From contig CABHOV010000025.1 in NCBI GenBank assembly GCA_902168185.1, forward strand, positions 1-64,000: 64,000 bases of DNA. Reading direction: 5' to 3'. This DNA is from an uncultured Bacteroides sp. (GTDB lineage Bacteria; Bacteroidota; Bacteroidia; Cytophagales; Cyclobacteriaceae). The notes under the pieces are model-generated. The model did no database searches and was not told the DNA's origin. It was given only the letters and a program-made list of their open reading frames with translations. A program made the position numbers and the translations under genes. Positions 55,887 through 64,000 of this stretch are shown here, in pieces (within the stretch, counting starts at the first letter, position 1; the number at the start of each line of letters is the position of its first letter).

Positions 55887-58800
55887 ATGAGTGAACCTCT
55901 ACTCAAAGCTATCCTGCGGTTGTTCGCAGTAGTTGCGAAAGAAGACCAAGTTACCCACCAGGAGCGCGACCAGATCCGAAACTTCCTGCAAGATCATTTG
56001 AGTCGTTCAGCCGTTGATACCTATACCACGAAATTCGATGGCTATGTGCAGGCACTACCGCCTACCACGGAGGAGCTAAGCGCAACGTTAAAACGCATTG
56101 AGAAACTTTGTTCGGAGGTTAACCTTGAGCTCACTCAAAAACAAAAAGTTGTTATCCTTCTGGAACTGCTCACCATTGTGCAGGCCGATGAGCAGATCAC
56201 ACCGCGTGAAGAAGAATTGGTAAATGCGATTGGTGCAAACTTCAAGGTGTCGCAAACTGAGATAGATGCTATTAAGAAATTTGTGTTGGGGAAGAATGCA
56301 TCTCAACTCGACCATGATCATTTTCTGATAATCGATGCTGCTCCTGAAGGGTCGCTAAAAAAAGCACATCACTTGCGCAGGAAAGAACTGGATGGCTTCG
56401 TGGCTATTGTATATATAGAGCAGGTTGAAATATACTTTATAAAATATCTTGGTGGCTCAGATGTATACCTGAATGGTGTACCTGTGAAGAGTGGAAAGAT
56501 TGCCGTGCTGGCAGTAGGAAGTATGCTGCGTTGGGAAAAAGATGAACCGGTATACTATGGCGATCTGTTGAACCGCTTTAAAAAATTTGGTGACTTCCCG
56601 CGACTATCATTTGAAGGAAAGGGAATAAATTTCAAATTCAAAAATGGAAGGCTGGGCTTACGCGATGTACAACTTGCGGAAGAATCCGGTAACCTGATTG
56701 CATTGATGGGAGCCAGCGGTGCCGGTAAATCAACGCTGCTCCATGTATTGAACGGTTCCGAGAAGCCATCACAAGGCCAGGTACTCATCAATGGTATAGA
56801 TATACACACCGATCCGAAAAGAATCGAAGGTGTGATCGGTTTTGTGCCACAAGATGATCTTCTTATAGAAGACCTCACGGTATATGAAAACATGTACTAT
56901 GCCGCGCGGCTTTGCTTCAGCAATAAATCGGAAGAAGAAATTAATAAACTTGTGCTGAAGGTATTGGAAGATCTTGGTTTGGAAGAAACAAAAGATCTGA
57001 AGGTAGGGTCTCCGTTGCGGAAGACGATTAGTGGAGGGCAACGTAAACGACTAAATATAGGGCTTGAACTACTGCGTGAGCCTGCAGTGTTATTTTGTGA
57101 TGAGCCCACAAGTGGTCTCTCATCCCGCGATTCAGAAAATATTATAGACTTGCTGAAAGAACTCTCATTGAAAGGAAAGCTTGTCTTTGCAGTAATCCAT
57201 CAGCCTTCTTCGGATATTTTTAAGATGTTCGATAAACTGCTGATCCTCGATACCGGTGGCTATCAGATATACTATGGAAACCCGGTGGATGCTGTGGTAT
57301 ATTTTAAGAAGAGCATCAACCTGGTGAACAGTGAAGAAGGTGAGTGTCACGATTGTGGAAACGTAAACCCGGAGCAGATCTTTAATATCATTGAAACGAA
57401 AGTGATCAATGAATACGGCCATTTTACCAACGAACGTAAAATAACTGCCGAGCAATGGAATGCTATATATAAGCAGAACTATCGCACGTTCTCAGTCGAG
57501 ACTTCCAAGGAAGTTCCTCATTCGACATTGCGTATTCCAACGCGATTGAAGCAAGCCTTTTTGTTCTCGATGCGTGATATACAGGCCAAGCTTCACAACC
57601 GCCAGTATATGATCATCAATTTATTGGAGGCGCCCGTACTGGCATTTATACTTGCCTTCATTGTACGCTACTTTAATGAAGATGATTCTGCTAATACAAT
57701 CTATGTATTCGGAAAGAATTTGAATATACCGGCATACCTTTTCATGAGCGTCATCGTAGCACTCTTCATGGGGCTCACGGTAAGTGCCGAGGAGATTATT
57801 CGCGATCGAAAAATTCTGAAACGTGAAGCCTTTCTGCACCTGAGCAGAAGCAGCTATATTTTATCGAAGATCTCGATCCTCTTCATGCTCTCCGCTATAC
57901 AGACGCTCATGTTTGTATTGGTTGGTAACTATGTGCTGGAGATCAAAGGAATGCTATTCCATCATTGGTTTATCTTATTTACCACCTCATGCTTTGCAAA
58001 TTTACTGGGGCTTAATATATCGTCCGGATTTAATTCTGCGGTTACCATCTATATACTGATACCGCTGCTTATTATTCCACAATTGATATTGAGCGGGGTA
58101 GTAGTGAAATTTGATAAGCTGAATCCTACGATTGGCAATACCGCAACGGTACCCCTGGTGGGCGACCTGATGGCTTCGCGCTGGGCTTTTGAAGCAGCGA
58201 TGGTGTCACAGTTTAAAGACAATAGTTTTGAACGTGAGTTTTATGCCTACGATCGCGCCATGGCGAGCGCAGATTACAGGAAGGTATATTTTATACCTGA
58301 GTTGGAGAGCAGACTTCAATATGTGATCAATAACTACCAGGCAGCCGATCCCCACATCAAAGAAAAAGTTGTGAATGACCTGGCGTTAATGAAAAGTGAA
58401 ATTTCACAAGAGCTTGAATCGACAGGGCAATCTCTGAAAACTATCAATGACCTGACGCTGTCGAAATTTGATTCTGCTGTATATAACGAAGTGTCGGAAT
58501 ACCTTGTAAACCTCAAACACTATTATATAAAATTGTATAACCGCGCGGATCAACAACGTGAAAAGAAAATTTTCAATCTCACCAGTACACCCGAGAAGGA
58601 AGCTGCTTTTAGCCGCTACCGTGAAATGTATCACAACGATGCAATCACTGAGTTAGTAAAGAATACATCTGAGACGCACAGGATCATTGAACAAGACGGA
58701 AAGCTTATTCAAAAGATATACCCTATATACAAAGAACCAAATCCTGAGCATGCTATAGATTTCAATGCACAGTTCTATATGCCTCGCAAGCATTTCCTGA

Positions 58801-58946
58801 ACCAGAACATTGATACCTTTTATTTTAATACCGGTGTGATTTGGTCCATGACATTGGTGCTGGCATTAACGTTATACTTTGACGTGCTGCGAAGGATTAT
58901 CGATGGGTTTAGTAATATATCCAATCCTTTATACCGGAAGAGGTAA
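55887..58946 (+). CDS. TerB-like/FHA-like/ABC ATPase/ABCG-type permease fusion
   Basis: 1019 residues in one chain. It has an N-terminal TerB-like helical region (about 1-135), an FHA-like beta region (about 145-240, IYFIKYLGGSDVYLNGV), and an ABC ATPase (Walker A GASGAGKST at 275-283, Q-loop FVPQDD, signature SGGQRKRLNIG near 382, Walker B AVLFCDEPTSG near 400). An ABCG-like permease follows (membrane segments between about 570 and 760), then a charged helical region (about 760-980) and a final membrane segment near the C-terminus. ATPase first and permease second is the ABCG order. The long helical insert before the last membrane segment is unusual. Substrate unknown. Confidence 0.88.
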   Translation: MSEPLLKAILRLFAVVAKEDQVTHQERDQIRNFLQDHLSRSAVDTYTTKFDGYVQALPPTTEELSATLKRIEKLCSEVNLELTQKQKVVILLELLTIVQADEQITPREEELVNAIGANFKVSQTEIDAIKKFVLGKNASQLDHDHFLIIDAAPEGSLKKAHHLRRKELDGFVAIVYIEQVEIYFIKYLGGSDVYLNGVPVKSGKIAVLAVGSMLRWEKDEPVYYGDLLNRFKKFGDFPRLSFEGKGINFKFKNGRLGLRDVQLAEESGNLIALMGASGAGKSTLLHVLNGSEKPSQGQVLINGIDIHTDPKRIEGVIGFVPQDDLLIEDLTVYENMYYAARLCFSNKSEEEINKLVLKVLEDLGLEETKDLKVGSPLRKTISGGQRKRLNIGLELLREPAVLFCDEPTSGLSSRDSENIIDLLKELSLKGKLVFAVIHQPSSDIFKMFDKLLILDTGGYQIYYGNPVDAVVYFKKSINLVNSEEGECHDCGNVNPEQIFNIIETKVINEYGHFTNERKITAEQWNAIYKQNYRTFSVETSKEVPHSTLRIPTRLKQAFLFSMRDIQAKLHNRQYMIINLLEAPVLAFILAFIVRYFNEDDSANTIYVFGKNLNIPAYLFMSVIVALFMGLTVSAEEIIRDRKILKREAFLHLSRSSYILSKISILFMLSAIQTLMFVLVGNYVLEIKGMLFHHWFILFTTSCFANLLGLNISSGFNSAVTIYILIPLLIIPQLILSGVVVKFDKLNPTIGNTATVPLVGDLMASRWAFEAAMVSQFKDNSFEREFYAYDRAMASADYRKVYFIPELESRLQYVINNYQAADPHIKEKVVNDLALMKSEISQELESTGQSLKTINDLTLSKFDSAVYNEVSEYLVNLKHYYIKLYNRADQQREKKIFNLTSTPEKEAAFSRYREMYHNDAITELVKNTSETHRIIEQDGKLIQKIYPIYKEPNPEHAIDFNAQFYMPRKHFLNQNIDTFYFNTGVIWSMTLVLALTLYFDVLRRIIDGFSNISNPLYRKR

Positions 58947-58960
58947 ATGATTTGTAGCGC

Positions 58961-59270
58961 AGATTTTTAAATACAATCTTGTATTTCGTCTACGGTAGTC
59001 TGTGAGGTCTGCGGGAATGTATTGCGGTATCAGAGAGACCCCCTATAGATATAAATGCAAACTCTCGCAGAGTACGCAGATTGACGCAGATTTTTAAATA
59101 CGGTCTTGTATTTCATCTGCGGTAGTCTGTGAGGTCTGCGGGAAATGTATTCCGGTATCAGGGAGAGTTCCTATGACGTAAATGCAAACTCTCGCAGAGT
59201 GCGCAGATTGACGTAGATTTTTAAATGTTGTCTTGTATTTCGTCTGCGGTAATCTGTGAGGTCTGCGGGA
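58961..59270. repeat. 127-bp palindromic tandem repeat, 2.4 copies
   Basis: AGATTTTTAAAT begins at 58961, 59088 and 59215, exactly 127 bp apart. Two full copies and a 56-bp partial copy are present. Each has an imperfect dyad: GCAGAT...AAATAC, a short loop, then GTATTT...TCTGCGG. It also carries TCTGTGAGGTCTGCGGGA. It fills the gap between the ABC fusion and the DUF218 gene. No ORF, and too long-period and too few copies for CRISPR. Confidence 0.88.
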
Positions 59271-59319
59271 GATATAGTATCGGCACGTCCCATGTTTATG
59301 TGAACTTTAATGTTTTTTA

Positions 59320-59327
59320 TACCTTTG
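59320..59327 (+). promoter_or_regulatory. -7 promoter element for the DUF218 gene
   Basis: TACCTTTG matches TAnnTTTG exactly. Transcription would start near 59333, 31 nt before the ATG. It lies just downstream of the tandem repeat. Confidence 0.55.
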
Positions 59328-59363
59328 GTTTTGTTAGTCAATCTCGAACCCAAATAGATCTGC

Positions 59364-60131
59364 ATGTTTTTCTTCCTTTCAAAGACGCTTAATTACCTTG
59401 TACTGCCACTGACGATCATCCTGATTTTGTTGGTGCTTTCCATTGTTTTGAAAAATCCTAAATGGAAAAAACGGTTGTTATATAGTGGTGTTATTCTGTT
59501 GATCTTATTCTCGAATGATTTTCTGGCGAATGAAGCTATACATGCATGGGAAATTCAAACGGTGGCTTTTAAGGATATGACTCCTCATAAACTCGGGATT
59601 GTATTAACCGGAACCACAATCGCTGGGCTTGAACCTAATGATCGCGTTTACTTTAGTCGTGGTGCTGATCGTGTAACCCATACGGTTCAACTATATAAAT
59701 TGAAGTTGATTGAAAAGATATTGATCAGTGGTGGAACCGGGAGACTGTTTGGTGAGGATGAACCTGAAGCGAATAAATTTCAACGCGCCATGATCATGAT
59801 GGGTGTTGATTCTGCGGATATCATGATCGAGAATGAAACACGCAACACTGCCGAGTCAGCGCAGCAAGTAGTGAAGATGCTGGATTCTTTACAGTATAGA
59901 TCTGAAGATTGTTTATTGATTACCTCTGCATTTCACATGAGGCGATCATTAGCGTGCTATAAAAAAGTAGGACTGAACTTGCAGCCTTTTACAGCCGACT
60001 TTTATTCACATCCCCGAGAGTACTATCTCGATTCTTTTATTGTTCCCAAGATCGATGCACTCCATGTATGGCATAAATTGTTTAAGGAGTGGGCGGGCGT
60101 AGTAGCCTACAAAGCGGCAGGGTATATTTAA
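59364..60131 (+). CDS. DUF218 (YdcF/ElyC/SanA-like) membrane protein
   Basis: 255 residues. Two N-terminal membrane segments (LVLPLTIILILLVLSIVL and LLYSGVILLILFSNDFL) are followed by a DUF218 domain (about 75-245) with LGIVLTGTTIAG, KILISGGTGR, the ENETRNTAESA signature and LLITSAFHMRRSL. The family includes E. coli ElyC and SanA, linked to cell-envelope integrity. Start at 59364 gives the first membrane segment directly. Confidence 0.9.
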   Translation: MFFFLSKTLNYLVLPLTIILILLVLSIVLKNPKWKKRLLYSGVILLILFSNDFLANEAIHAWEIQTVAFKDMTPHKLGIVLTGTTIAGLEPNDRVYFSRGADRVTHTVQLYKLKLIEKILISGGTGRLFGEDEPEANKFQRAMIMMGVDSADIMIENETRNTAESAQQVVKMLDSLQYRSEDCLLITSAFHMRRSLACYKKVGLNLQPFTADFYSHPREYYLDSFIVPKIDALHVWHKLFKEWAGVVAYKAAGYI

Positions 60132-60160
60132 GTTTGCTATATATAGTGAAAGTAATTCAT

Positions 60161-60189
60161 AAAAAAGGCTGCCCTGGAGCAGCCCTTTT
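60161..60189. terminator. Bidirectional terminator between DUF218 and SGNH genes
   Basis: GGCTGC (60167-60172) pairs with GCAGCC (60179-60184) around CCTGGA, with A residues on the left and CTTTT on the right. It lies between convergent stops. Confidence 0.75.
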
Positions 60190-60229
60190 CGGTTTAGGTT
60201 AATGAATGTCTTTATAGTATCGAGTGTAG

Positions 60230-61771
60230 TTAATTCGTTGCCGGTAAATCGTTTCCAGGGTAATCGTTTGGATTTGTTAATGGGACCCGTGCATTGAATT
60301 TAGTATTGATAATCGTGATCATTTTGTTGGCCATGTATGCTGCACCGCGGCCGTTGGGGTGTATACCATCTGCCGAGAAGAATGCATAAGGAGGTTGAAG
60401 CGTTGCATTTAATCCTATACCATTAATAGATGCGCCATTCGTTTTAAGATCTGTGAAAATAGAATACGCATCCACCAACGCAAGCCGATCGCTATGGGCA
60501 GCGACTCCAGCTTCTATGATATCGTTAAAGGTATCAACGCGTTCTTTAATCTCTTCAATTTCAGACGGAACTAACACATACATATCCGGTAAAGGATAGC
60601 TCACACCATAAATTATAGTGGAGCTTCCGCCAACACCTGTTCCTATAACAGATGAAGCCGACAGCGTGATCAGATCATCAGCAGTGGCGGGTCTCGCCTG
60701 AACATAAGGAGTTAATGCAGCACGTTGTTGGTCATTGATAGCATTGGCAGCTCTTAGCATATCAAATTCAGCAGAGAGATCAGTTAATGATTCATCGGCA
60801 ATCAGGATTGGATTTGCACCGGTTGAATATGAAACCTTCCTGCGTGCAGCATCAGCAGCATTATGTCCGAGGTAAGCAACTGTAGCATCTAGGGCAGCAT
60901 TAAAGCCTGCAAAATTACTATTGAGTAATTGTATCGTTCCTTCTGCAACGGGATCACCGGCTTCAAATTCAACAACATTCCAGCCCACAGTATGGAAGTA
61001 TGCTATAGAAGTCACATCGGGTATATTTCCTACAATTCCCTTTGTAGTAGCACTCGCATCCAATACGGTAGTAAGACCGGCATTGAAAGCTGCTTGAAAA
61101 TTAACGACTGATGTAAGTGTTGCTTTTGCAGGGTCACCGCCATTTATAGCATATAGTATAGCATCGTTGTTACCAAGCCAGAACGAAAAGAACGTTCCGC
61201 CATTGGCAAGTGCTGTTGACGCATCGCCTATAGGAGTTGATGTTCCCGGATTCGAAGCGAACCTTGCATAGTATGGATTAAAGAACTGAGATGTATTGTC
61301 ACCTGTTTGTGGAGCCAATGCCGCCTGAATGGTAAGGCCTGGAACGCCAAAATTATTTAAAGCAGCTTTACTTCCGCTATAAGGGGCAAGTGATGCTCCA
61401 CCGTCACCGGTTTTATTAACAATGGTAGCGTCACCATCGGAGTCGTAAGCAAAATATAGTCTGCCTTTGCTACAGCCTCCGGTGATATCATAGCATCCGG
61501 TTTCTGAATTTACAGTTGGTTGATTGAATTCACCACCGCCAACCAGCGCGAACTGTTTCGCCAATATAGAAGGGAAGGAGTTGCTTTGCCCGCGGGCATA
61601 AAGTGCTCCGTCCATATAGCCGGCAGTAAGTGAATTACCGATCGAAATATACTTTGCGAAATCCGCTTCGCCTGCCGTTGGCAAAGTAGAAGAGTCAGCT
61701 TCCGGAAAATCGTATGAACAGCCACAGACCAGTGCTGCCATCGAAAGGAGTTTGAGTATGTTGAGTTTCAT
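60230..61771 (-). CDS. SGNH/GDSL-hydrolase lipoprotein
   Basis: 513 residues from the ATG at 61771 (an upstream in-frame ATG at 61813 lacks a signal sequence). A lipobox-like end (ALVCGC, Cys18) suggests a membrane-anchored lipoprotein. Block I is GNSLTAGY at 45-52 with nucleophile Ser47 (Asn replaces the usual Asp of GDSL), block III is FWLGNND, and block V is DGIHPNGRG with Asp468 and His471. The triad is therefore complete. It lies 71 nt downstream of a TonB-dependent receptor, a pairing seen in Bacteroidota, where the lipase/esterase may process the receptor's ligand. Confidence 0.88.
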   Translation of the reverse strand: MKLNILKLLSMAALVCGCSYDFPEADSSTLPTAGEADFAKYISIGNSLTAGYMDGALYARGQSNSFPSILAKQFALVGGGEFNQPTVNSETGCYDITGGCSKGRLYFAYDSDGDATIVNKTGDGGASLAPYSGSKAALNNFGVPGLTIQAALAPQTGDNTSQFFNPYYARFASNPGTSTPIGDASTALANGGTFFSFWLGNNDAILYAINGGDPAKATLTSVVNFQAAFNAGLTTVLDASATTKGIVGNIPDVTSIAYFHTVGWNVVEFEAGDPVAEGTIQLLNSNFAGFNAALDATVAYLGHNAADAARRKVSYSTGANPILIADESLTDLSAEFDMLRAANAINDQQRAALTPYVQARPATADDLITLSASSVIGTGVGGSSTIIYGVSYPLPDMYVLVPSEIEEIKERVDTFNDIIEAGVAAHSDRLALVDAYSIFTDLKTNGASINGIGLNATLQPPYAFFSADGIHPNGRGAAYMANKMITIINTKFNARVPLTNPNDYPGNDLPATN

Positions 61772-61842
61772 GTGTTTATATTTTTGTTGTTGGACGCCTA
61801 CGTTGATCATCATTTGTGTTTGATCGTGGTGAGCATTGCTAC

Positions 61843-64000
61843 CTATTTATTGAACATTTGGTCGAATGTTACGGATATATAATATATAGCACCTATAGTA
61901 GGGGCTCCGTAGTTAAGGACATAGCGCTTGTTGAAAATGTCTGAACCACCAATTTTGATAACCGATTTGATCGGAGCCACTTTATAGCTTATTTGTGCGT
62001 CCACCGTGCTTACAGCAGGTACTGTTCCGTTGGCAAAAGAAGATTCCCACAGGAACGCTTGCTGCCATCTCCAGGTTAGCGCAAACCCAATCTTGTCTGT
62101 CAGCTTACGATTAGCAAACGTCAGGTTTACTTTGTGCTCAGGCGTGTTGAACTGGTATATGCCCGTGTTGTCGTTTTCCTTTTTATCAAAAGCATTCCAG
62201 CTATAGTTACCGGATACAGTGAAGCTCTTTGGTAAATTATACGTAAGACCTGCTGAAGCGCCCTGTGACGTTACTTCTTCAGTTGCATTGGTATAGATCT
62301 GGAATGTATTGGTATTATCACCACTCAGAAGGCTTGATGCATTGATAGCATTTGCATTCACATCACCTGATGCACGTCTTACCCGCACCTGGTATTCGAA
62401 GTCGTTATAGATACTATAGTAATACGATACATCGAGCATCAGCTTTTGTTGAGCCATTAATCCCTTGTATCCAACTTCAAAAGATTTGATCTGCTCTGGC
62501 TTAACTTCGCGGAAAGTATCGAATCGTCTCAGCACCGCTATATTTTCCGGATCGACAATAGCATCTGTAGTACCGGCAGCCAGTACATTTCCGATATACT
62601 GATTTACCGATTCAATTGTATAGGTATTGTTTGTGATCTGGTATTGATCAGCGTATTCCTGAAGTCCTCCGAGCAGCTGAGCCGAAACAACGTTTAAGTT
62701 GATGTGCTGCGCCTGCGATGTAGGGTTTCTGAAACCTGTTTGAAAAGATGCTCTGAAGTTATGGTTTTCAGCAACCGTATATACACCAGAGATACGTGGC
62801 GAAAACTGTCCTTCGAAGTTTTCATTCTTATCGTAGCGAACAGAACCTGTCAGTTTCAGGTTGCCTAAACTTTTAGCGGCCTGTACATATGCACCATATT
62901 CATAAATGGTAATATCGTTGCCCGGTACATCTGCGAAGATGGTTCCATTGGAGTTTAGATCAAACAACCGGTAACTCGCACCTGCAAGCAGATCTACAAA
63001 TTTGATTTCATTCTTGAAGTTATACTGACCTTGTACATGATACATATTCGAGTTGTCATCGAACTTGCCACCATTCGGTATAATAAGGTCTTTGTACTTA
63101 TCAGCTAGTGTATTAAACTCTGGAGTGCCAGGAAGAACGCGTCCCTGGTCGGCAGCATTTCGGGCCGCCTGATGGGCTGCTTGTTGTATAGCGAGTCTTT
63201 GTGCTTCTGGTAAATTATTTATATCGCCAGGCTGTAAACCAGCTTGAGCGAGTGCTCCCATATAGGTTAATCCATATGTTCCGAACCAGGTGTTATTATT
63301 TTTCCAATCATTGTTTACCTGGAAGCCGATCAAATCAGCGATATAGCTATCGCCAGAATTTTCGCGTGTGGTATAGGCACGAACAAAGAAGTTATCGCCT
63401 TTTAATTCCAGTTTATGTTGTGTGATGGCAAAGTTGTTCAAAGAATAACGTTGTGCTCCGGTATATACTGAAGTTCCATAACCAAAATTCAAAGCATATA
63501 TCAATTCAGCTTTATCACTTACACGATAATGCAATGAACCACCGGCTTTCAAATTCTCTGCACCATAATCAACCAGGTATTTTTCGCTATAGGGCGTTCT
63601 TGATACTACATTGTTTGGAAGATCTCCCAGATAATCTTGCAGACCATTTGCCTGAGCTTGTTGTTGGAAGCCACTGCTAAAGGCAAGTAAGCCAATGTTG
63701 GTAGCGGCTTCATCTCCGAAACCATGTACTTCATCTTTACCAGGATTAGAAGAGAATCCGGTAGGAGTGCGTTCCGGGTTTTTATCGGTATGATTTGTTC
63801 CGTACCAGTCTTCAGCTTTCGAATATGAGAAGTTGATTTTAAAAGCAAAGCGATTATTAAAAGCTTTCGCATAGCGAATGGAAGCCTCATACATCGGCTT
63901 CGGACTGCTAGGCTCTTCGGAAGAACCATTGAAATGGTTGAGTCCGAATTTAGCATATGCACTTATACCTTGATATTCAAAAGGACTTTTACTGTTTACG
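61843..64000 (-). CDS. TonB-dependent receptor, 5' end outside the window
   Basis: Outer-membrane receptor. The reading frame stays open beyond the first ATG seen at 63894 up to the window edge (35 more codons, no stop), so the visible part is at least 718 residues and lacks the signal peptide and plug. What is seen is barrel: alternating aromatic strands, the RASFQTGFRNPTSQA segment typical of receptor barrels, and a C-terminal strand ending YYISVTFDQMF. A gap of 71 nt separates it from the SGNH lipoprotein. Ligand unknown. Confidence 0.9.
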   Translation of the reverse strand, partial: VNSKSPFEYQGISAYAKFGLNHFNGSSEEPSSPKPMYEASIRYAKAFNNRFAFKINFSYSKAEDWYGTNHTDKNPERTPTGFSSNPGKDEVHGFGDEAATNIGLLAFSSGFQQQAQANGLQDYLGDLPNNVVSRTPYSEKYLVDYGAENLKAGGSLHYRVSDKAELIYALNFGYGTSVYTGAQRYSLNNFAITQHKLELKGDNFFVRAYTTRENSGDSYIADLIGFQVNNDWKNNNTWFGTYGLTYMGALAQAGLQPGDINNLPEAQRLAIQQAAHQAARNAADQGRVLPGTPEFNTLADKYKDLIIPNGGKFDDNSNMYHVQGQYNFKNEIKFVDLLAGASYRLFDLNSNGTIFADVPGNDITIYEYGAYVQAAKSLGNLKLTGSVRYDKNENFEGQFSPRISGVYTVAENHNFRASFQTGFRNPTSQAQHINLNVVSAQLLGGLQEYADQYQITNNTYTIESVNQYIGNVLAAGTTDAIVDPENIAVLRRFDTFREVKPEQIKSFEVGYKGLMAQQKLMLDVSYYYSIYNDFEYQVRVRRASGDVNANAINASSLLSGDNTNTFQIYTNATEEVTSQGASAGLTYNLPKSFTVSGNYSWNAFDKKENDNTGIYQFNTPEHKVNLTFANRKLTDKIGFALTWRWQQAFLWESSFANGTVPAVSTVDAQISYKVAPIKSVIKIGGSDIFNKRYVLNYGAPTIGAIYYISVTFDQMFNK

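Noticed and set aside
58961-59270. CRISPR-like array or small RNA cluster
   Set aside because: The period is 127 bp with about 2.4 copies and no unique spacers. Nothing indicates a stable RNA beyond the palindrome itself.

Overview
The window comes from a Bacteroidota chromosome, most likely of the order Cytophagales; the genus cannot be fixed from sequence alone. The grounds are the gene order parA-parB-DUF5683-dapB-lepB, two giant proteins ending in a type B type IX secretion (T9SS) C-terminal domain, a PorP/SprF-family outer-membrane protein, two TonB-dependent receptors, a DUF3276 (PUR-like) protein, and -7 promoter boxes of the form TAnnTTTG. I found no tRNA, rRNA, insertion sequence, prophage or CRISPR array.

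Layout. 0.1-9.1 kb is housekeeping: ung, then a minus-strand run pyrG-yidC | parA-parB-DUF5683-dapB-lepB. The 216-nt yidC-parA gap holds an intrinsic terminator just before parA, two parS-like half sites and DnaA-box-like sequence. 9.4-34.5 kb is dominated by surface proteins: a small secreted protein and a 3719-residue repeat protein (10.2-21.7 kb), a housekeeping insert (acyl-CoA reductase, ferredoxin, DUF58, DUF3276), then a 2802-residue multidomain protein followed 6 nt later by a PorP/SprF-family gene. 34.5-46.5 kb is again mainly minus-strand metabolism and transport: queuosine-precursor transporter, tRNase Z, STAS protein, purC, an ABC ATPase with a permease/M1-peptidase fusion, leuS and a LysR regulator divergent from a medium-chain dehydrogenase.

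47.7-54.3 kb looks like a self-contained sensory and surface locus: a secreted alpha/beta hydrolase, a TonB-dependent receptor, a TPR-like exported protein, two small membrane proteins, and a LytS-like histidine kinase overlapping a LytTR response regulator. The hydrolase and the receptor are each preceded by the same pair of direct repeats (ACAGTTCAT/ACAGTTCAG, 21 bp apart) matching the LytTR half-site consensus, at the same distance from an AATnTTT element. This suggests a local regulon and is the strongest new inference in the window.

54.3-64 kb holds a single-domain response regulator, a lipoprotein followed by a TerB-like/ABCG-type transporter fusion, a 127-bp palindromic tandem repeat, a DUF218 protein, and an SGNH-hydrolase lipoprotein downstream of a TonB-dependent receptor that runs off the window end.

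The giant protein at 10.5-21.7 kb has strict higher-order architecture: 19 Ig/PKD-like units of about 88 residues, including four copies of a 534-bp two-unit block, then 12 units of about 84 residues built from a 756-bp three-unit block, one copy of which lacks its third unit. TATA-containing words also seem unusually common in genes and gaps.
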